Assembly (NCBI RefSeq): GCF_024679095.1
Contig: NC_066562.1
Location: 10,381,681 to 10,445,680 of the forward strand
Direction of reading: 5' to 3'
DNA: 64,000 nt
DNA from: Eriocheir sinensis
Lineage: Eukaryota; Arthropoda; Malacostraca; Decapoda; Varunidae
Each line of letters starts with the position of its first letter. The stretch's first letter is position 1. The translations under genes were made by a program, and so were the position numbers. The notes below the pieces were generated by a model, which saw only the letters and a program-made list of their open reading frames with translations, ran no database searches and was not told the DNA's origin. This document shows, in pieces, positions 43,968-63,165 of this stretch.

Positions 43968-45630
43968 AATGCGCTATTTTATGGGTATCTTGCATCTTGA
44001 TTTTCATTTATAATTACATTATTTTATTAATATTCTGTGTATTTATTTTGATACGATTTTACATTACTCGATTTGTGTTTTGTATATATTTTTTTATACA
44101 TATTTACATTATTTAATGTGTATTTTGTATATATATTTGATACAAATTTACGTTATTTAAGTGTATATGTTTATATATTTTTATTCAAATTTACATTATT
44201 TTTTGTGTATTTTGTACATGTTTCAATAAAAATATATGTACAAAAATGCACATCAAATAAATTTACCCAATTTTATGTGTATTTTGGATATTTATTTTCA
44301 TACAAATTTAAACTATTTTTGTGTATTTTTGTATATAGTTTTATACAAATTTAGGTTATTCTATGTGTATTTTGTATATCTATTTTCATTCAAATACACA
44401 TTCTTTTATTGATATTTTTTTATTTATTTTGAAGCGAATTTACATTATTTAATGTGTATTTTGTATATATATTTTTATACGTATTTACATCATTTCATGT
44501 GTATTTTGTATATATATTTCTATAGAAATTTTAGTTATTTTATATGTATTCGTATATAGATTTTGAAACAAATTTACACTTTTATGTGTATTTTGCATAT
44601 TTTTTCAATGCAAATTTACCTTATTGTATATGCATTTTGTATATTAATTTTAATACAAATTTAATTATTCTATGTGTATTTTTGTATATGTATTTTTTTT
44701 TTTTAAATATGCTTTATTTTATGGGTATTTTGCATCTTTATTTTCATACAAATTTACTTTATTTTATTGATTTTCTGCTCATTCATTTTGATACGATTTG
44801 ACATTATTCTATGTGTATTTTGTATATATTTTTCATACAAATTTACGTTATTTTATGTGTATTTGTTTATATATTTTGACACAAATTTATAATATTTTAT
44901 GATTATTTTGTTTATATATTTCAAAAGAAATTTACCTAGATTTATGTGTATTTTATATATATATTTTTATAGAAATTCAAGTTATTTCTATGTATTTTTG
45001 TATATATTTTAATACAAATTTTGGTTCTGTTATGTGTATTTTGTAAATTTATTTTCTTTCAAATATATATTGTCTTATTGTTATTTTGTTGATTTATTTT
45101 GATGCGAATTTACATTATTTTATATGTACTTTGTATATATATTTTTATTCGCATTTACATTATTTAATATTTATTTTGAATATATATTTTTATACAAATT
45201 CATGGTATTTTATTTGTATTTGTATATATATTTTCATATAAATTTACCTTATTTTATGTGTATTTTGTACATATATTTCATTACAAATTTACCTTATTTT
45301 TTGTTTATTTTGTATATTTATTTAATTAAACATCTAAAAAATACATTATTTTATTAGTATTTTCATAATGTAACTCGATAAGAATTTAGATTATTTCATA
45401 GGTATTTTGTATACATATTTTTATACGCATTTACATTATTTAATGAGTGTTTTGTATTTACATTTTTATGCAAATTTACTTTATTTTATGTGCATTTTTG
45501 TACATATATTTTTATAGAAATTTCCGTTCTTTTATGTGTATTTTGCATATGTTTTCTCATACAAATTTCCATTATTTTATTGGTATTTTGTTTATTTATT
45601 TTGATACGCATTACATTATTATGTGTATTT

Positions 45631-45632
<2 letters not shown>
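43968..45632 (+). repeat. Satellite segment, plus orientation
   Basis: About 36 monomers after the last clear HOR anchor. It contains a 41-nt inverted patch at 44221-44261 and ends at the (TA)n palindrome. Confidence 0.85.
44221..44261 (-). repeat. 41-nt inverted templated patch
   Basis: Exact reverse complement, 41 of 41 bases, of 43210-43250, about 1 kb upstream. It replaces the normal sequence of a plus monomer. At its left edge TTTCAATA is shared with the replaced monomer; at its right edge ATTTACC is shared. This is the signature of a template switch to the opposite strand. Confidence 0.85.
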
Positions 45633-45718
<86 letters not shown>

Positions 45719-45730
45719 AAATACACATAA
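45619..45730. repeat. (TA)n-centred palindrome at a polarity switch
   Basis: TTATGTGTATTTTG on the left and CAAAATACACATAA on the right are exact reverse complements flanking 84 bp of alternating TA (45633-45716). The whole 112 bp is therefore a perfect palindrome. It marks the point where the array changes from plus to minus. Confidence 0.9.
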
Positions 45731-46220
45731 AATAACGTAAATAGAAATACAAATATACACATGAAATAATTTAAATTTTATTGAAAATAAATATACAAAA
45801 TAAACATCAAATAAGGTAGATTTTTAATGAAATTTATATACAAAATACACCTAAAATAACATAAATTTATATGAAAATATATATACAAGATACACATTAA
45901 ATAATGTAAATACATATAAAAAATATATGTACAAAATACACATAAAATAATGTAAATTCGTATCAAAATAAATTAACAAAATACCAGTAAAATAATATAA
46001 ATTTGTGTGAAAATAAATTTACAAAATACACATAACATACTAAAATTTATTTTAAAATATATACAAAAATACCCAAAAATAATTTAAGTTCGAAAGAAAA
46101 TAGATATACAAAATACACATAAAATTAGGTAAATTTGTCTTGAAATATATATACAAAATACCCATAAAATATTGTAGATTTTTATCAAAATATATAAACA
46201 AATACACATAAAATAACGTA
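45717..46220 (-). repeat. Minus satellite segment
   Basis: About 11 monomers in minus orientation between the palindrome at 45.7 kb and an abrupt switch at ATAACGTAATTTGTTTAT. The only sizeable minus patch between 21 and 54 kb. Confidence 0.85.
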
Positions 46221-47124
46221 ATTTGTTTATTTATTTTCATCCAAATTTAAATTATTTTATTTGTATATTTGTGTTTGTAATTACGTTATTTTATGTGTAT
46301 TTTCTATATTATTTTATTAGTATTTTGTTTATCTGTTTCGATACGAGTTTAGATTATTTCATGTGTATTTTGTATACATATTTTTATACGCATTTATATT
46401 ATTTAATATGTGTTTTGTGTATATATTTTTATACAAATTTACTTTATTTTATGTGGATTTGTGTTGTTGTTTTTATACAAATTTACATTATTTTATGTGT
46501 ATTCTGTATTTTTTAATACAAATTGGCCTTATTTTAAGTGTATTTTGTATATTTATTTGCATACAGATTTAAATTATTTCATGTGCATTTTTGTACACAT
46601 ATTTTTATAGAAATTTGCGTTATTTTATGTGCATTTTGTATATATTTTTTTTCATACAAATTTATATTATTTTATTGGTATTTTGTTTATTTATTTTGAT
46701 ACGAAGTTACATTATTATATATGTAATTTGTATATATTTTTTATACGTATTCACATTATTTAATGTGTATTTTGTTTTAAAAAAAATATACAAATCTACA
46801 TTACATGTGTATTTGTTTAAATATTTTGATACAAATTTACATTATTTTATGTATATTGTACACATATTTCAATACAAATATAGCTGATTTTATTTGTATT
46901 TTGTATATCTATTTTCATGCAAATTTAGATTTTTTGTGTGTATTTTTGTATATAATTTTATACAAAGTTACGTTATTTTATGTGTGTTTTGTATATTCAT
47001 TTTCATACAAATATACATTCTTTTATTGATATTTTGTTCATTTATTTTAAACGAATTTACACTATTTTATATGTATTTTGTATATATATTTTTATACGTA
47101 TTTACAACATTTTTTTGTGTATTT

Positions 47125-47233
<109 letters not shown>

Positions 47234-48578
47234 TTATTTTACGTTATTTTATGTGTATTAGTATATATATTTTTGAAACAAATTTACATTGTTTTATGTG
47301 TATTTTGCATATCTAATTCAATACAAATTTACCTTATTGTATATGCACTTTGTATATTTATTTTAATTCAAATTTAATTATTTTATGTGTATTTTTGTAT
47401 ATATATTTTTATACAAATATGCGTTATTTTATGGGTATTTTGCATCTTTATTTTCATAGAAATTTACATTATTTTATTGATATTTTGCTCATTTATTTTG
47501 ATATGATTTTACATTATTCTATGTGTATTTTGTATATATTTTTAATACATTTTTCCATTATTTAATGTTTATTTTGTATATAATTTTTATACAAATTTAC
47601 GTTATTTTATGTGTATTTGTTTATATATTTTGACACAAATTTACAATATCTTATTTGTATTTTGTATATATATTTCAAAAGAAGTTCACCTAGATTTATG
47701 TGTATTTTGTATATCTATTTTCATAAAAATTCAAATTATTTATGTGTGTATTTGTATATATTTTAATACAAATTTTAGTCATGTTATGTGTCTTTTGTAT
47801 ATTTGTTTTTATTCAAATATATAATTTTATTAGTATGTTGTTGATTTATTTTGATACGAATTTACATTATTTTATATGTACTTTGTATATATATTTTTAT
47901 ACGCATTTACATTATTTAATGTTTATTTTGAATATATATTTTTTATACAAATTCATGTTATTTGATGTGTATTTGTATATATATTTTCATACAAATTTAC
48001 ATTATTTGACGTGTATTTTGTACATATATTTCATTACAAATTTACCTTATTTTATGTTTATTTTGTATATTGATTTCATTCAATTTTAAATTGTTTTATG
48101 TGTATATTTTTATTTGTATTTAGGTTATTTTATGTGTATTCTCTATATATATTTTCACGCAAAATTACATTATTTTATTGGTATTTTGTTAATTTAACTC
48201 GATACGAATTTAGATTATTTCATAGGTATTTTGTATACATTTTTTTATACGTATTTACATTATTTAATGTTTGTTTTGTATATATATTTTTTATGCAAAA
48301 TAATTTATTATATGTGCTTTTTTGTACATATATTTTTTATAGAAATTTATGTGTATTTTGTATATGTTTTCTCATAGAAATTTACATTATTTTATTGTAA
48401 TTTTGTTTATTTATTATGATACGAATTACATGATTATATATGTATTTTGTACATATTTTTTATACGTATTTATATTATTTAATGTGTTTTTTATTTATAT
48501 ATTTTTATACAAATTTACGTTATTATATATGTATTTTTATAAATATTTTGATACAAATTTACATTATTTTATGTATTT

Positions 48579-48580
<2 letters not shown>

Positions 48581-48659
<79 letters not shown>

Positions 48660-48662
48660 CTA

Positions 48663-48752
<90 letters not shown>
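48581..48752. repeat. (TA)n tract with TATC interruptions
   Basis: 172 bp beginning after ATGTATTTTG. Internal breaks GTATATATATCTATCTATA (about 48650-48668) and ATCTATA (about 48695) show that it has aged since expansion. Confidence 0.95.
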
Positions 48753-48754
<2 letters not shown>

Positions 48755-49181
48755 TATCTATTTTCATACAACTTTAATTACTTTTGTATATTTTTGTATA
48801 TAGTTTAATACAAATTTACGTTATTTTATGAGTATTTTCTATATTCATATTTATACAAATACACATTCTTTTATTGATATCTTATTTATTTATTTTGATA
48901 CGAATTTATTTACATTATTTTATGTGTATTTTGTATACATTTTTTATACGTATATACTTCATTTTATGTGTATTTTGTATATATATTTTTATTGAAATCT
49001 ACGTTATTTTATGTGTATTCGTATATATATTTTGAAACAAATTTATATTGTTTAATAAGTATTTTGCATTACATTTCATTATATTACGTGTATTTTGTAT
49101 ATATATTTGCTACGTATTTACATCATTTTATATGAATTTTGTATATATATTTTCATAAAAATTTACGTTATTCTATTTCGA

Positions 49182-49312
<131 letters not shown>

Positions 49313-49586
49313 ATAGAAATTTACATTATTTTATATGTATTTTGCTTATCTATTTCAATGTATTTTGTATATTTATTTTAGTACAAATTTAATCATTTTA
49401 TATGTATTTTTGTATATATATTTTTATACAAATATGCGTCATTTTATAGGTATTTTACATCTTTATTTTCAAACAAATTTACTTTATTTTATTGATATTC
49501 TGTTTATTTATTTTGATACGATTTTACATTATTCTATGTGTATTTTGTATATATTTTTATACATCTTTACATTATTTAATGTAAAT

Positions 49587-49695
<109 letters not shown>

Positions 49696-52600
49696 TTACG
49701 TTATTTTATGTGTATTTGTTTATATATTTTGATACAAATTTACAATTTTTTTTTATAAAAATATGTGTTATTTTATGGGTATTTTCCATCTTGATTTTCA
49801 TACAAATTTACATTATTTTATTGATATTCTGTGTATTTATTTTGAGACGATTTTACATTATTCTATGTGTATTTTGTATATATTTTTTTTTACATATTTG
49901 CATTATTTAATGTGTATTTTGTATATATATTTTATGAAAATTTACATTATTTTATGTGTATTTTGTATATGTATATCAATACAAATTTACCTAATTTCAA
50001 GTGTATTTTGTATAACTGTTTTCATACAAATTTAAAGTATTTTGTGTATTTTTGTATATATTTTTTTACAAATTTTAGTTATTTTATTTTCATTTTGTAT
50101 ATTTATCTTTTTGCAAATATACATTCTTTTATTGGAATTTTGTTGATTTATTTTGATACGAATTTACATTATTTTATGTGTGTTTTGTATATATATTTTT
50201 ATACGTATTTAGTCATTTTATATGTTTTTTGTAAATAGATTTTCACAGAAATTTACGTTATTTTATGTGTATTCGTATATATATTTTGACTAAAATTTAC
50301 ATAATTTTATGTGTATTTTGCATATCTATTTCAATACAAATTTAACATATTGTATGTGCATTTTGTATATTTATTTTAATTCAAGTTTAATTATTTTTTG
50401 TGTATTTTTGTATATATATTTTTATACAAATATGGGTATGTTGCATCTTTATTTTCATACAAATTTACATTATCGTATTGATAATCTTTTTATTTATATT
50501 GATTCGATTTTACATTATTCCATGTGTATTTTGTATATATTTTTTTTCATATTTACATTATTTATTGTGTATTTTGAATATATATTTTTTAAAAATTTAC
50601 GTTATTTTATTTGTATTTGCTTACACATTTTCATAAAAAATTACTCTATTTGATATGTATTATGTTTTTGTATTTTAATACAAATTTACCTAATTTTATG
50701 AGTATTTTTTTATATTTTCATACAAATTTAAATTATTTTGTTTATTTTTGTATATATTTTTATATAAATTTTAGTTCTTTTATGTGTATTTTGTCTATTT
50801 ATTTTGCTACAAATATACATTCTTTTACTGGAATTTTGTTTATTTATTTTCATGTGCATTTTGTATACATATTTTTAAACGCATTTACATTATATAATGT
50901 GTGTTATGTATATATATTTTTATACAAATTTACTTTATTTTATGTGCATTTATGTTGTTTTTTATACAAATTTAGCTTATTTTATATGCATTTTTTACCT
51001 ATTTTTATAAAAATAAAAATAAATTGTATTTAGTTTTATACAAATTTGCCTTATTTTATGAGTATTTTGTATATTCATTTTCATACAAATACACATTCTT
51101 TTATTGTTATTTTGTTTATTTATTTTGATACGAATTTACATCATTTTATGTGTATCTTGTATATATATTTTTATATAAATTTACGTTATTTTATGTGTAT
51201 TCGTATATATATTTTTAAATAAATTTACACTGTTTTATGTGTATTTTTCATATCTATTTCAATTCAAATTTACCTTATTGTATGTGCATTTTGTATATTC
51301 ATTTTAATATAAATTTAATTATTTTGTGTATTTTTGTATATACATTTTTATAAAAATATGCGTTATTTTATGGGTATTTTCCATCTTTATTTTCATACAA
51401 ATTTACATTATTTTATTGATATTCTGTGTATTTATTTTGATACGATTTTACATTATTCTATGTGTATTTTGTATATATATTTTTATACATATCTGCATTA
51501 TTTGATGTGTATTTTGCATATATATTTTATGAAAATATACGTTATTTTATGTGTATTTGTTTATATATTTTCATACAAATTTACATTATTTTATGTGTAT
51601 TTTGTATATTTATTTCAATACAAATTTACCTAATTTTAAGTGTATTTTGTATATATATTTTCACAGAAATTTACGTTATTTTATGTGTATTCGTATATAT
51701 ATTTTGATTAAAATTTACATCATTTTATGTGTATTTTGCACATCTATTTCAATAAAAATTTAACTTATTTTATGTGTATTTTGTATATTTATTTTAATAA
51801 GATTTAATTATTTTATGTGTATTTTTGTCTATATATTTTTATACAAATATGCGTTATTTTATGGGTATTTTGCATCTTTATTTTCACACAAATTTCCATT
51901 ATTTTATTGATATTCTGTTTATCTATATTAATACGATTTTACATTATTCTATGTGTATTTTTTATATATTTTCTATACATATCTATATTATTTAATGTAT
52001 ATTTTGTATATATATTTTTATACAAATTTCCATTATTTTATGTGTATTTTGTATATATATTTCATTACAAATTTACCTTATTTTATGTTTATTTTGTATA
52101 TTTATTTTCATTAAAATTTTAATTATTTTAAACGTATATTTGTATTTGTATTTACGTTATTTTATGTGTGTTTTGTATATATATTTTCATTAAAAATTAC
52201 AATATATTACTTATTTATTTATTTTGATAAGGATTTAGATTATTTCATGTGTATTTTGAATACATATTTTTATACTTATTTATATTATTTAATGTGTGTT
52301 TTACATATATATTTGTAGACAAATTTACTTTATTTTTTGTTTATTTTTGTATTTTTTAATACACATTTACCTTATTTTACATGTATTTTGTATATTTATT
52401 TTCATACAAATTTAAATTATTTTATGTGCATTTTTGTACAAATATATTTATTGATATTTGCGTTATTTTATGTGTATTTTGTATATATTTTTTCATAGAA
52501 ATTTACAATATTTTATTAATATTCAGTGTATTTAGTTTGATACGATTTTACATTATTCCATGTGTATTTTGTATATATTTTTTGATACATATTTACATTA

Positions 52601-53684
52601 TTTAATGTATATTTTGTATATATATTTTATAAAAATTTACGTTATTTTATGTGTATGTGTTTACACATTTTCATAAAAAAATTACATTATTTAATGTGTA
52701 TTTTGTATTTGTATTTTAATACAAATTTACCTAATTTTATTTGTAGTTTTTTTTATCTATTTTCACACAAATTTAAATTATTTTTGTGTATTTTTGCATA
52801 TATTTTATACACATTTTAGTTATTTTACATGTATTTTGTATATATATTTTGCTACAAATATAGAATCTTTTATTGGAATTTTGTTTATTTATTTTGATAC
52901 GAATTTACATTATTTTAGGTTGATTTTGTATATGTATATTTTTACGTATTTACATCATATTATGTGTATTTTGTATATATATTTTCATAGAAATTATCGT
53001 TATTTTATGTTTATTCTTATATATAATTTAAAACAAATTTACATTATTATGAGTAATTTGCATATCTATTTCATTACAAATTTACCTTATTGTAACTAGA
53101 TTTTGTATATTTATTTTAATACAAATTTATTTATCATATTAGTATTTTTGTATATATATTTTTATACAAATATGTGATATTTTATGGGTTTTTGCATCTT
53201 TATATTGATACAAATTTACATAATTTTAATGATATTCTGTTTATTTATTTTGAGACGATTTTACATTATTGTATGTGTATTTTGTATGTATTTTTTTATA
53301 CATATTTACATTATTTAATGTATAATTTGTATATATATTTTTATACAAATTTAGGTTATTTTATGTGTACTTGTTTACATATCTCGATTCAAATTTACAG
53401 TATTTTATGAGTATTTATTATATATATTTCAAAACAAATTTACATATATTTATGTGTATTTTGTATATCTATTTTCATTCAAATCTAAATTACTTATGTG
53501 TATTTTTGTATAGATTTTAAAACAAATTTTAGTTATATTATGTGTATTTCGTAAAATTATTTTCACAATTTTTTTAATTATTTTAATGGTATTTTGTTGA
53601 CTTATTTTGATACGAATTTACATTATTTTATGTGTACTTTGTATATATAGTTTTATACGTATTTACATTATTTAATGTGTATTT

Positions 53685-53686
<2 letters not shown>

Positions 53687-53762
<76 letters not shown>
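53687..53762. repeat. (TA)n tract
   Basis: 76 bp uninterrupted, after GTGTATTTTG and before TTTTGATAC. Confidence 0.97.
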
Positions 53763-53767
<5 letters not shown>

Positions 53768-53986
53768 ATACAAATTTATGTTATTTTAGATGTATTTGTA
53801 TACATATTTTGATACAAATTTAAATTATTTTACGTGTATTTTGTATATATATTTCATTACAAGTTTACCTCATTTTATGTTTATTTTGTATATTTATTTG
53901 CATTAAAATTTAAATTATTTTATGTTTATATATGTATATGTATTTATGTTATTTCATATGCATTTTGTATATATCATTTTATTGGT

Positions 53987-54024
53987 ATTTTGTTTATTTA
54001 TAGATATTTATAAATAAATAAAAT
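53987..54024. repeat. Short palindrome at a polarity switch
   Basis: ATTTTGTTTATTTATA (53987-54002) faces TATAAATAAATAAAAT (54009-54024) across 6 bases, with 15 of 16 positions complementary. The array is plus to its left and minus to its right for almost 9 kb. Confidence 0.85.
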
Positions 54025-54284
<260 letters not shown>

Positions 54285-54472
54285 GGAAGATCCTCTATAG
54301 TCCTCCACCACACAGCCTGTGCTCGGCCTGCAACTTCCCGCGAATGGGTGGTGGACGGTCCTCAAGCCCCAGGCCAGGCCACGGGGCAGCTTCCCGCTCA
54401 GGGCCGGACACTTAGCCTCGTCATCGAGGCGTGAGGTCAGGGAACTTGGCTGTCATACTATAGAAGTGATCC
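54285..54472. mobile_element. GC-rich insert with imperfect terminal inverted repeats
   Basis: 188 bp with much higher GC than the flanks. Its left end GGAAGATCCTCTATAGT and the complement of its right end, GGATCACTTCTATAGT, share GGA and the block TCTATAGT. This could be a degenerate inverted repeat of a small non-autonomous DNA transposon. ACAAAA stands on both sides (54279-54284 and 54474-54479), but that word is so common in the satellite that it is weak as a target duplication. There is no reading frame of note and no A/B box. It could equally be a fragment of a larger GC-rich repeat. Confidence 0.5.
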
Positions 54473-57595
<3,123 letters not shown>

Positions 57596-57601
57596 CGTAG
57601 G

Positions 57602-57615
57602 TGGTAGCGTACTGG
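57602..57615 (+). promoter_or_regulatory. Pol III A-box-like motif of SINE
   Basis: TGGTAGCGTACTGG matches the tRNA A box (TRGYNNARNNGG) allowing a loop insertion, and lies 8 bp inside the element. Confidence 0.65.
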
Positions 57616-57644
57616 ACCCACATTCACCGCGTGATGGACGACGC

Positions 57645-57657
57645 GGTTTCGAATCCC
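57645..57657 (+). promoter_or_regulatory. Pol III B-box-like motif of SINE
   Basis: GGTTTCGAATCCC equals the B-box consensus with a single extra T. It is better preserved than in the 25.3-kb copy. Confidence 0.7.
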
Positions 57658-60600
57658 ACGCGCCACTCGATTTTCATTCACCGCCAGTGGCTTAAACTAC
57701 CAACATGCTGTCCTGAAGATCACCCATCAACCCGGACTCTGAGGAAGCTCCAAGCGAGATCAAGAACGAGTTCAGGGGGGCATGAGAGCAATGCAGATGG
57801 CGCCACTAAACACTCGCCTGCGCCCAGAAGAACGGGGGGCGGCCGACCATCCCCCCCCTGGAAGAAAGAAACCTTGGCCCCAGGCCCAGGCCCACTGGAA
57901 GAAGCCTTGGGCCGACCATCAGGCCCCACCGGGAAGATGCCTATATATAAAATATATATACAAATACACATTAAATTATGTAAAATCATATCAAAATAAA
58001 TAAACAAAATAGCCATAAAGGAAAGTGTATTTGTTTGAAAATAAATATACAAAAAACACATAAATTAATGTAAATTTATGTAAAACTATATAAAAAAATA
58101 CACAAAAATAGTTTACATTTGTACTCAAACAAATATACAAAATAAAAATACAAGAAATTAAATTTGTATTGAAATAGATATGCAAAATAAACATAAAATA
58201 TGTAAATTTGTATCAAAATATACTAATAAACATAAAATAACGTAAATTAATTTTTAAAAATATATACAAAATACACATAAAATGATGTAAATACGTATAA
58301 AAATATATACAAAATACACATAAAATAATGAAAACTCGTATCAAAATAAATAAACAAAAATCCAATAAAAGAATGTATATTTATGGAAAAATGAATGTAC
58401 AAAACACACATAAAATAAGTAAAATGTGTATAAAAATCTATACAAAAATACCCAGAAATAATTTAAATTTGTATGAAAATAGATATACATAATACACATG
58501 AAATTAGTTAAATCTGTATTGAAATACATATACAAAAAACACATAAAATAATGTAAATTTGTATGAAAATATACAAATACACACAAAAAAACGTAATGTA
58601 TAAAATATATATACAAAATAATGTTAACATGTATAAAAAAAACATGTACAAAATACACATAAAATAATGTAAAATCATATCAAAATAAATACACAGAATC
58701 TCAATAAAATAATGTAAATTTGTATGAAAATAAAGATTCAAAATACCCTTAAAATAACGCATATTTGTATAAAAATATATATACAAAAATACACATAAAA
58801 CAATTAAATTTGTATTAAAGTAAATATACAAAATGAACATACAATAAGGTAAATTTGTATTGAAATAGATATGCAAAGTACACATAAAATAAAGTAAGTT
58901 TATATCAAAATATATATACGAATACAAATAAAATAACGTAAATTTCTATGAAAATATATATAGAAAATGCACAAGAAATGATGTAAATACGTATAAAAAT
59001 ATATATTAAATACACCTAAAATAATGTAAATTTGTATCAAAACAAATAAACAAAATTCCAATAAAAGAATGTATATATGTTTTAAAAATCAATGTACAAA
59101 ATACACATAAAATAAGTAAAATTTATATAGAAATATATACACAAATACACACAAATAATTTAAATTTGTATAAAAATAGATATACAAGATACACATAAAA
59201 TTAAGTAAATTTGTATTGAAATACATATACAAAATAAACATAAAATAATGTAAATTTTTTTGAAAATATATAAACAAATACACATAAAATAACGTAGATT
59301 TGAATAAAATATATAAACAAAATACATATTAAATAATGTAAATAAGTATAAAAAGAGGTATACAAAATACAAATAGAATAATGTAAAATCCTATCAAAAT
59401 AAATACACAGAACGTCAATAAAATAATGTAAATTTGTATGAAAATAAAGATGCAAAATACCCATAAAATAACGCATATTTTTATAAAAATATATATACAA
59501 AAATACATATTAAAAAAATTATATATGTATTAAAATAAATATTCAAAATGCACACACAGTAAGGTAAATTTGTATTGAAATAGATATGAAAAATACACAT
59601 AAAATAATGTAAATTTGTATCAAAATATATATACGAATGCACATAAAATAACGTAAATTTCTATGAAAATATATATATCCAATACACATAAAATAATGTT
59701 AAAATATTTAAAAATATATTGAGAGAAAATACACATAAAATAAGGTAAATTCGTACCAAAAGAAATAAAAAAATACCAATAAAAGAATTCGTATTTGTAT
59801 GAAAATAAAAATACAAAATACATATAAGATAACGCAAATTTGTTTAAAACTATTTACAAAAAATACACAAAAGTATGTATGAAAATAAATATACAAAATA
59901 AACATAAAATAAGATAAATTTGATTTCAAAAATATATACAAAAAGACAAAATAATGTAAATTTGTACGAAAATATTTAAACAAATACACATATAATAACG
60001 CAAATTTGTATAAAAATATATAAACATAATACACATTAAATAATGTTAATACGTATAAAAAATATATTCAAAATACACATATAATAATGTAAATTCGTAT
60101 CAAAATAAATAAACAAAATATCAAAAAAATAATGTAAATTTGTATGAAAAAATATATACAAAATACACATAAAATTACGCAAATTTCTAAAAAAATATAT
60201 GTACAAAAATGCACATAAAATAATTTAATTTTGTATGAAAATAAATATATAAATATACACATATTCATTATTATTTTATTTGTAGTAAAAAAAATACAGA
60301 ATACACATAAAATAATGTAGATTTGTATTAAAAAAAACACAAACCCACTTAAAATAAAGTAAATTTGTATAAAAATAGATATACAAAAAACACATTAAAT
60401 AATGTAAATGCGTATAAAAATATGTATACATAATACATATGAAATAATATAAGTTCGTATCGAAATAAATAAACAAAATACCAATAAAATAATATAATTT
60501 TCAATGAAAATATATATAGAAAATACACATGCAATAACGTAAATACAAATACAGATATACACATAGAATAATTTAAATTTGAATAAAAATAAATATACAA

Positions 60601-60680
60601 AATAAACATAAAATAAAGTAAATTTGTAATGAAAAATATATACAAAATACATATAAAATAATGTAAATTTCCATAAAAAA

Positions 60681-60818
<138 letters not shown>

Positions 60819-61526
60819 ACATAAATTTGTATAAAAATATATATTCAAAATACACAGTAAATAATGTAAAAACGTATGAAAATTTATATACAAAGTACAT
60901 ATAAAATAAGGTAAATTCATATCAAAATCAATCAACAAAATACCAATAAAATAATATAAATTTGTGTGAAAATAAATTTACAAAATACACATAACATAAC
61001 TAAAATTTGAATTAAAATCAATAAAAATACATATAAAATTAGGTAACTTTGTTTTGAAATATATGTACAAAATACACATAAATTATTGTAAATTTGTATC
61101 AAAATATTTAAACAAATACACATAAAATAGCGTAAATTTGTATAAAAATATATGTACAAAAGATACATTAAGAAATGTAAATATGTATAAAAAATATATA
61201 CAAAATACAGAGAATAATGTAAAATCGTTTCAAAATAAATAAACAAAATATCAATAAAATAATGTAAATTTGTATGAAAATAAAGTTGCAAAATATCCAT
61301 ATAATAACGCATATTTGTATAAAAATATATATACAAAAATACACATAAAATAATAAAATTTGTATTAAAAAGAATATACAAAATGCACATACAATAATGT
61401 AAATTTGTATTGAAATACATATGCAAAATACACACACAATAATGTAAATTTGTATCAAAATATATATACGAATACACATAAAATAAAGTAAATTTCTATG
61501 AAAATATATATACAAAATACACATAA

Positions 61527-61656
<130 letters not shown>

Positions 61657-62813
61657 AATCCACCTAAAATAATGTAAACTCGTATCATACTAAATAAACA
61701 AATTCCAATAAAAGAATTTATATTTGTAGGAAAATATATATACAAAATACACATAAAATAGCTAAAATTTATATAAAAATATATATAAAAATAAACAAAA
61801 ATAATTTAAATTTGAAATAAAATAGATATACAAAATACACATAAAAATAGCTAAATATGTATTTAAATACATGTACAAAAGACACATAAAATAATGTAAA
61901 TTTGTATGAAATGAAAACAAATACACATAAAATAACGTAGATTTGTATAAATATATATACAAAATACACATTAAATAAAGTAAATATATATACAAAAATA
62001 TATTCAAAGTACACATACAATAATGTAAAATCACATCAAAATAAATACACAGAATATCAATAAAATAATGTAAATATGTATGAAAAGAAAATAGCAAAAT
62101 ACCCATAAAATTTCTATAAATACATTTATAAAAAAATAAACATAAAATAATTAAATTTGTATTAAAAAATATACAAAATGCACATGCAAAAAGGTAAAAT
62201 TGTATTAAAATAGATATGCAAAATACACATTAAACAATGTAAATTTGTTTCTAAATATATATACGAATACACATAAAATAATGTAAATTTCTATAAAGAT
62301 ATATATACAAAATACACATAAAATTATGTAAATATGTATGAAAATATATATACAAAATACACATAAAATAATGTAAATTCGTATCAAAGTAAATAAACAA
62401 AATACCAAAAAAAGAATGTGTATTTGTATGAAATTAAATATACACAATGCACATAAAATAACGTAAATATGCATCAAGCTATATACAAAAATACACAGAA
62501 ATAATTTAAATTTGTATAAAAACAGAAATACAAAATACACATAAAATAAGCAAAATTTGAATTGATGCAATTTAACCATAAAATTAAGCATATTTTTATT
62601 AAAAAAATATATATACAAAAATACACATAAAATAATTAGATTTGTATTAAAATAAAGATACAAAATGCACAAACAATGAGGTAGATTTGTATTGAAATAG
62701 ATATGTAGACTACACATAAAACAATGTAAATTTGCCTCAAAATATATATAGGAATACACATAAAATAACGTATATTTCTATAAAAATATATATACAAAAT
62801 ATATTAAGTGATG

Positions 62814-63165
<352 letters not shown>

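Noticed and set aside
57601..58061. Reading frames across the SINE on both strands
   Set aside because: They cross SINE and satellite boundaries, are proline/glycine-rich from GC content, and SINEs do not encode proteins.
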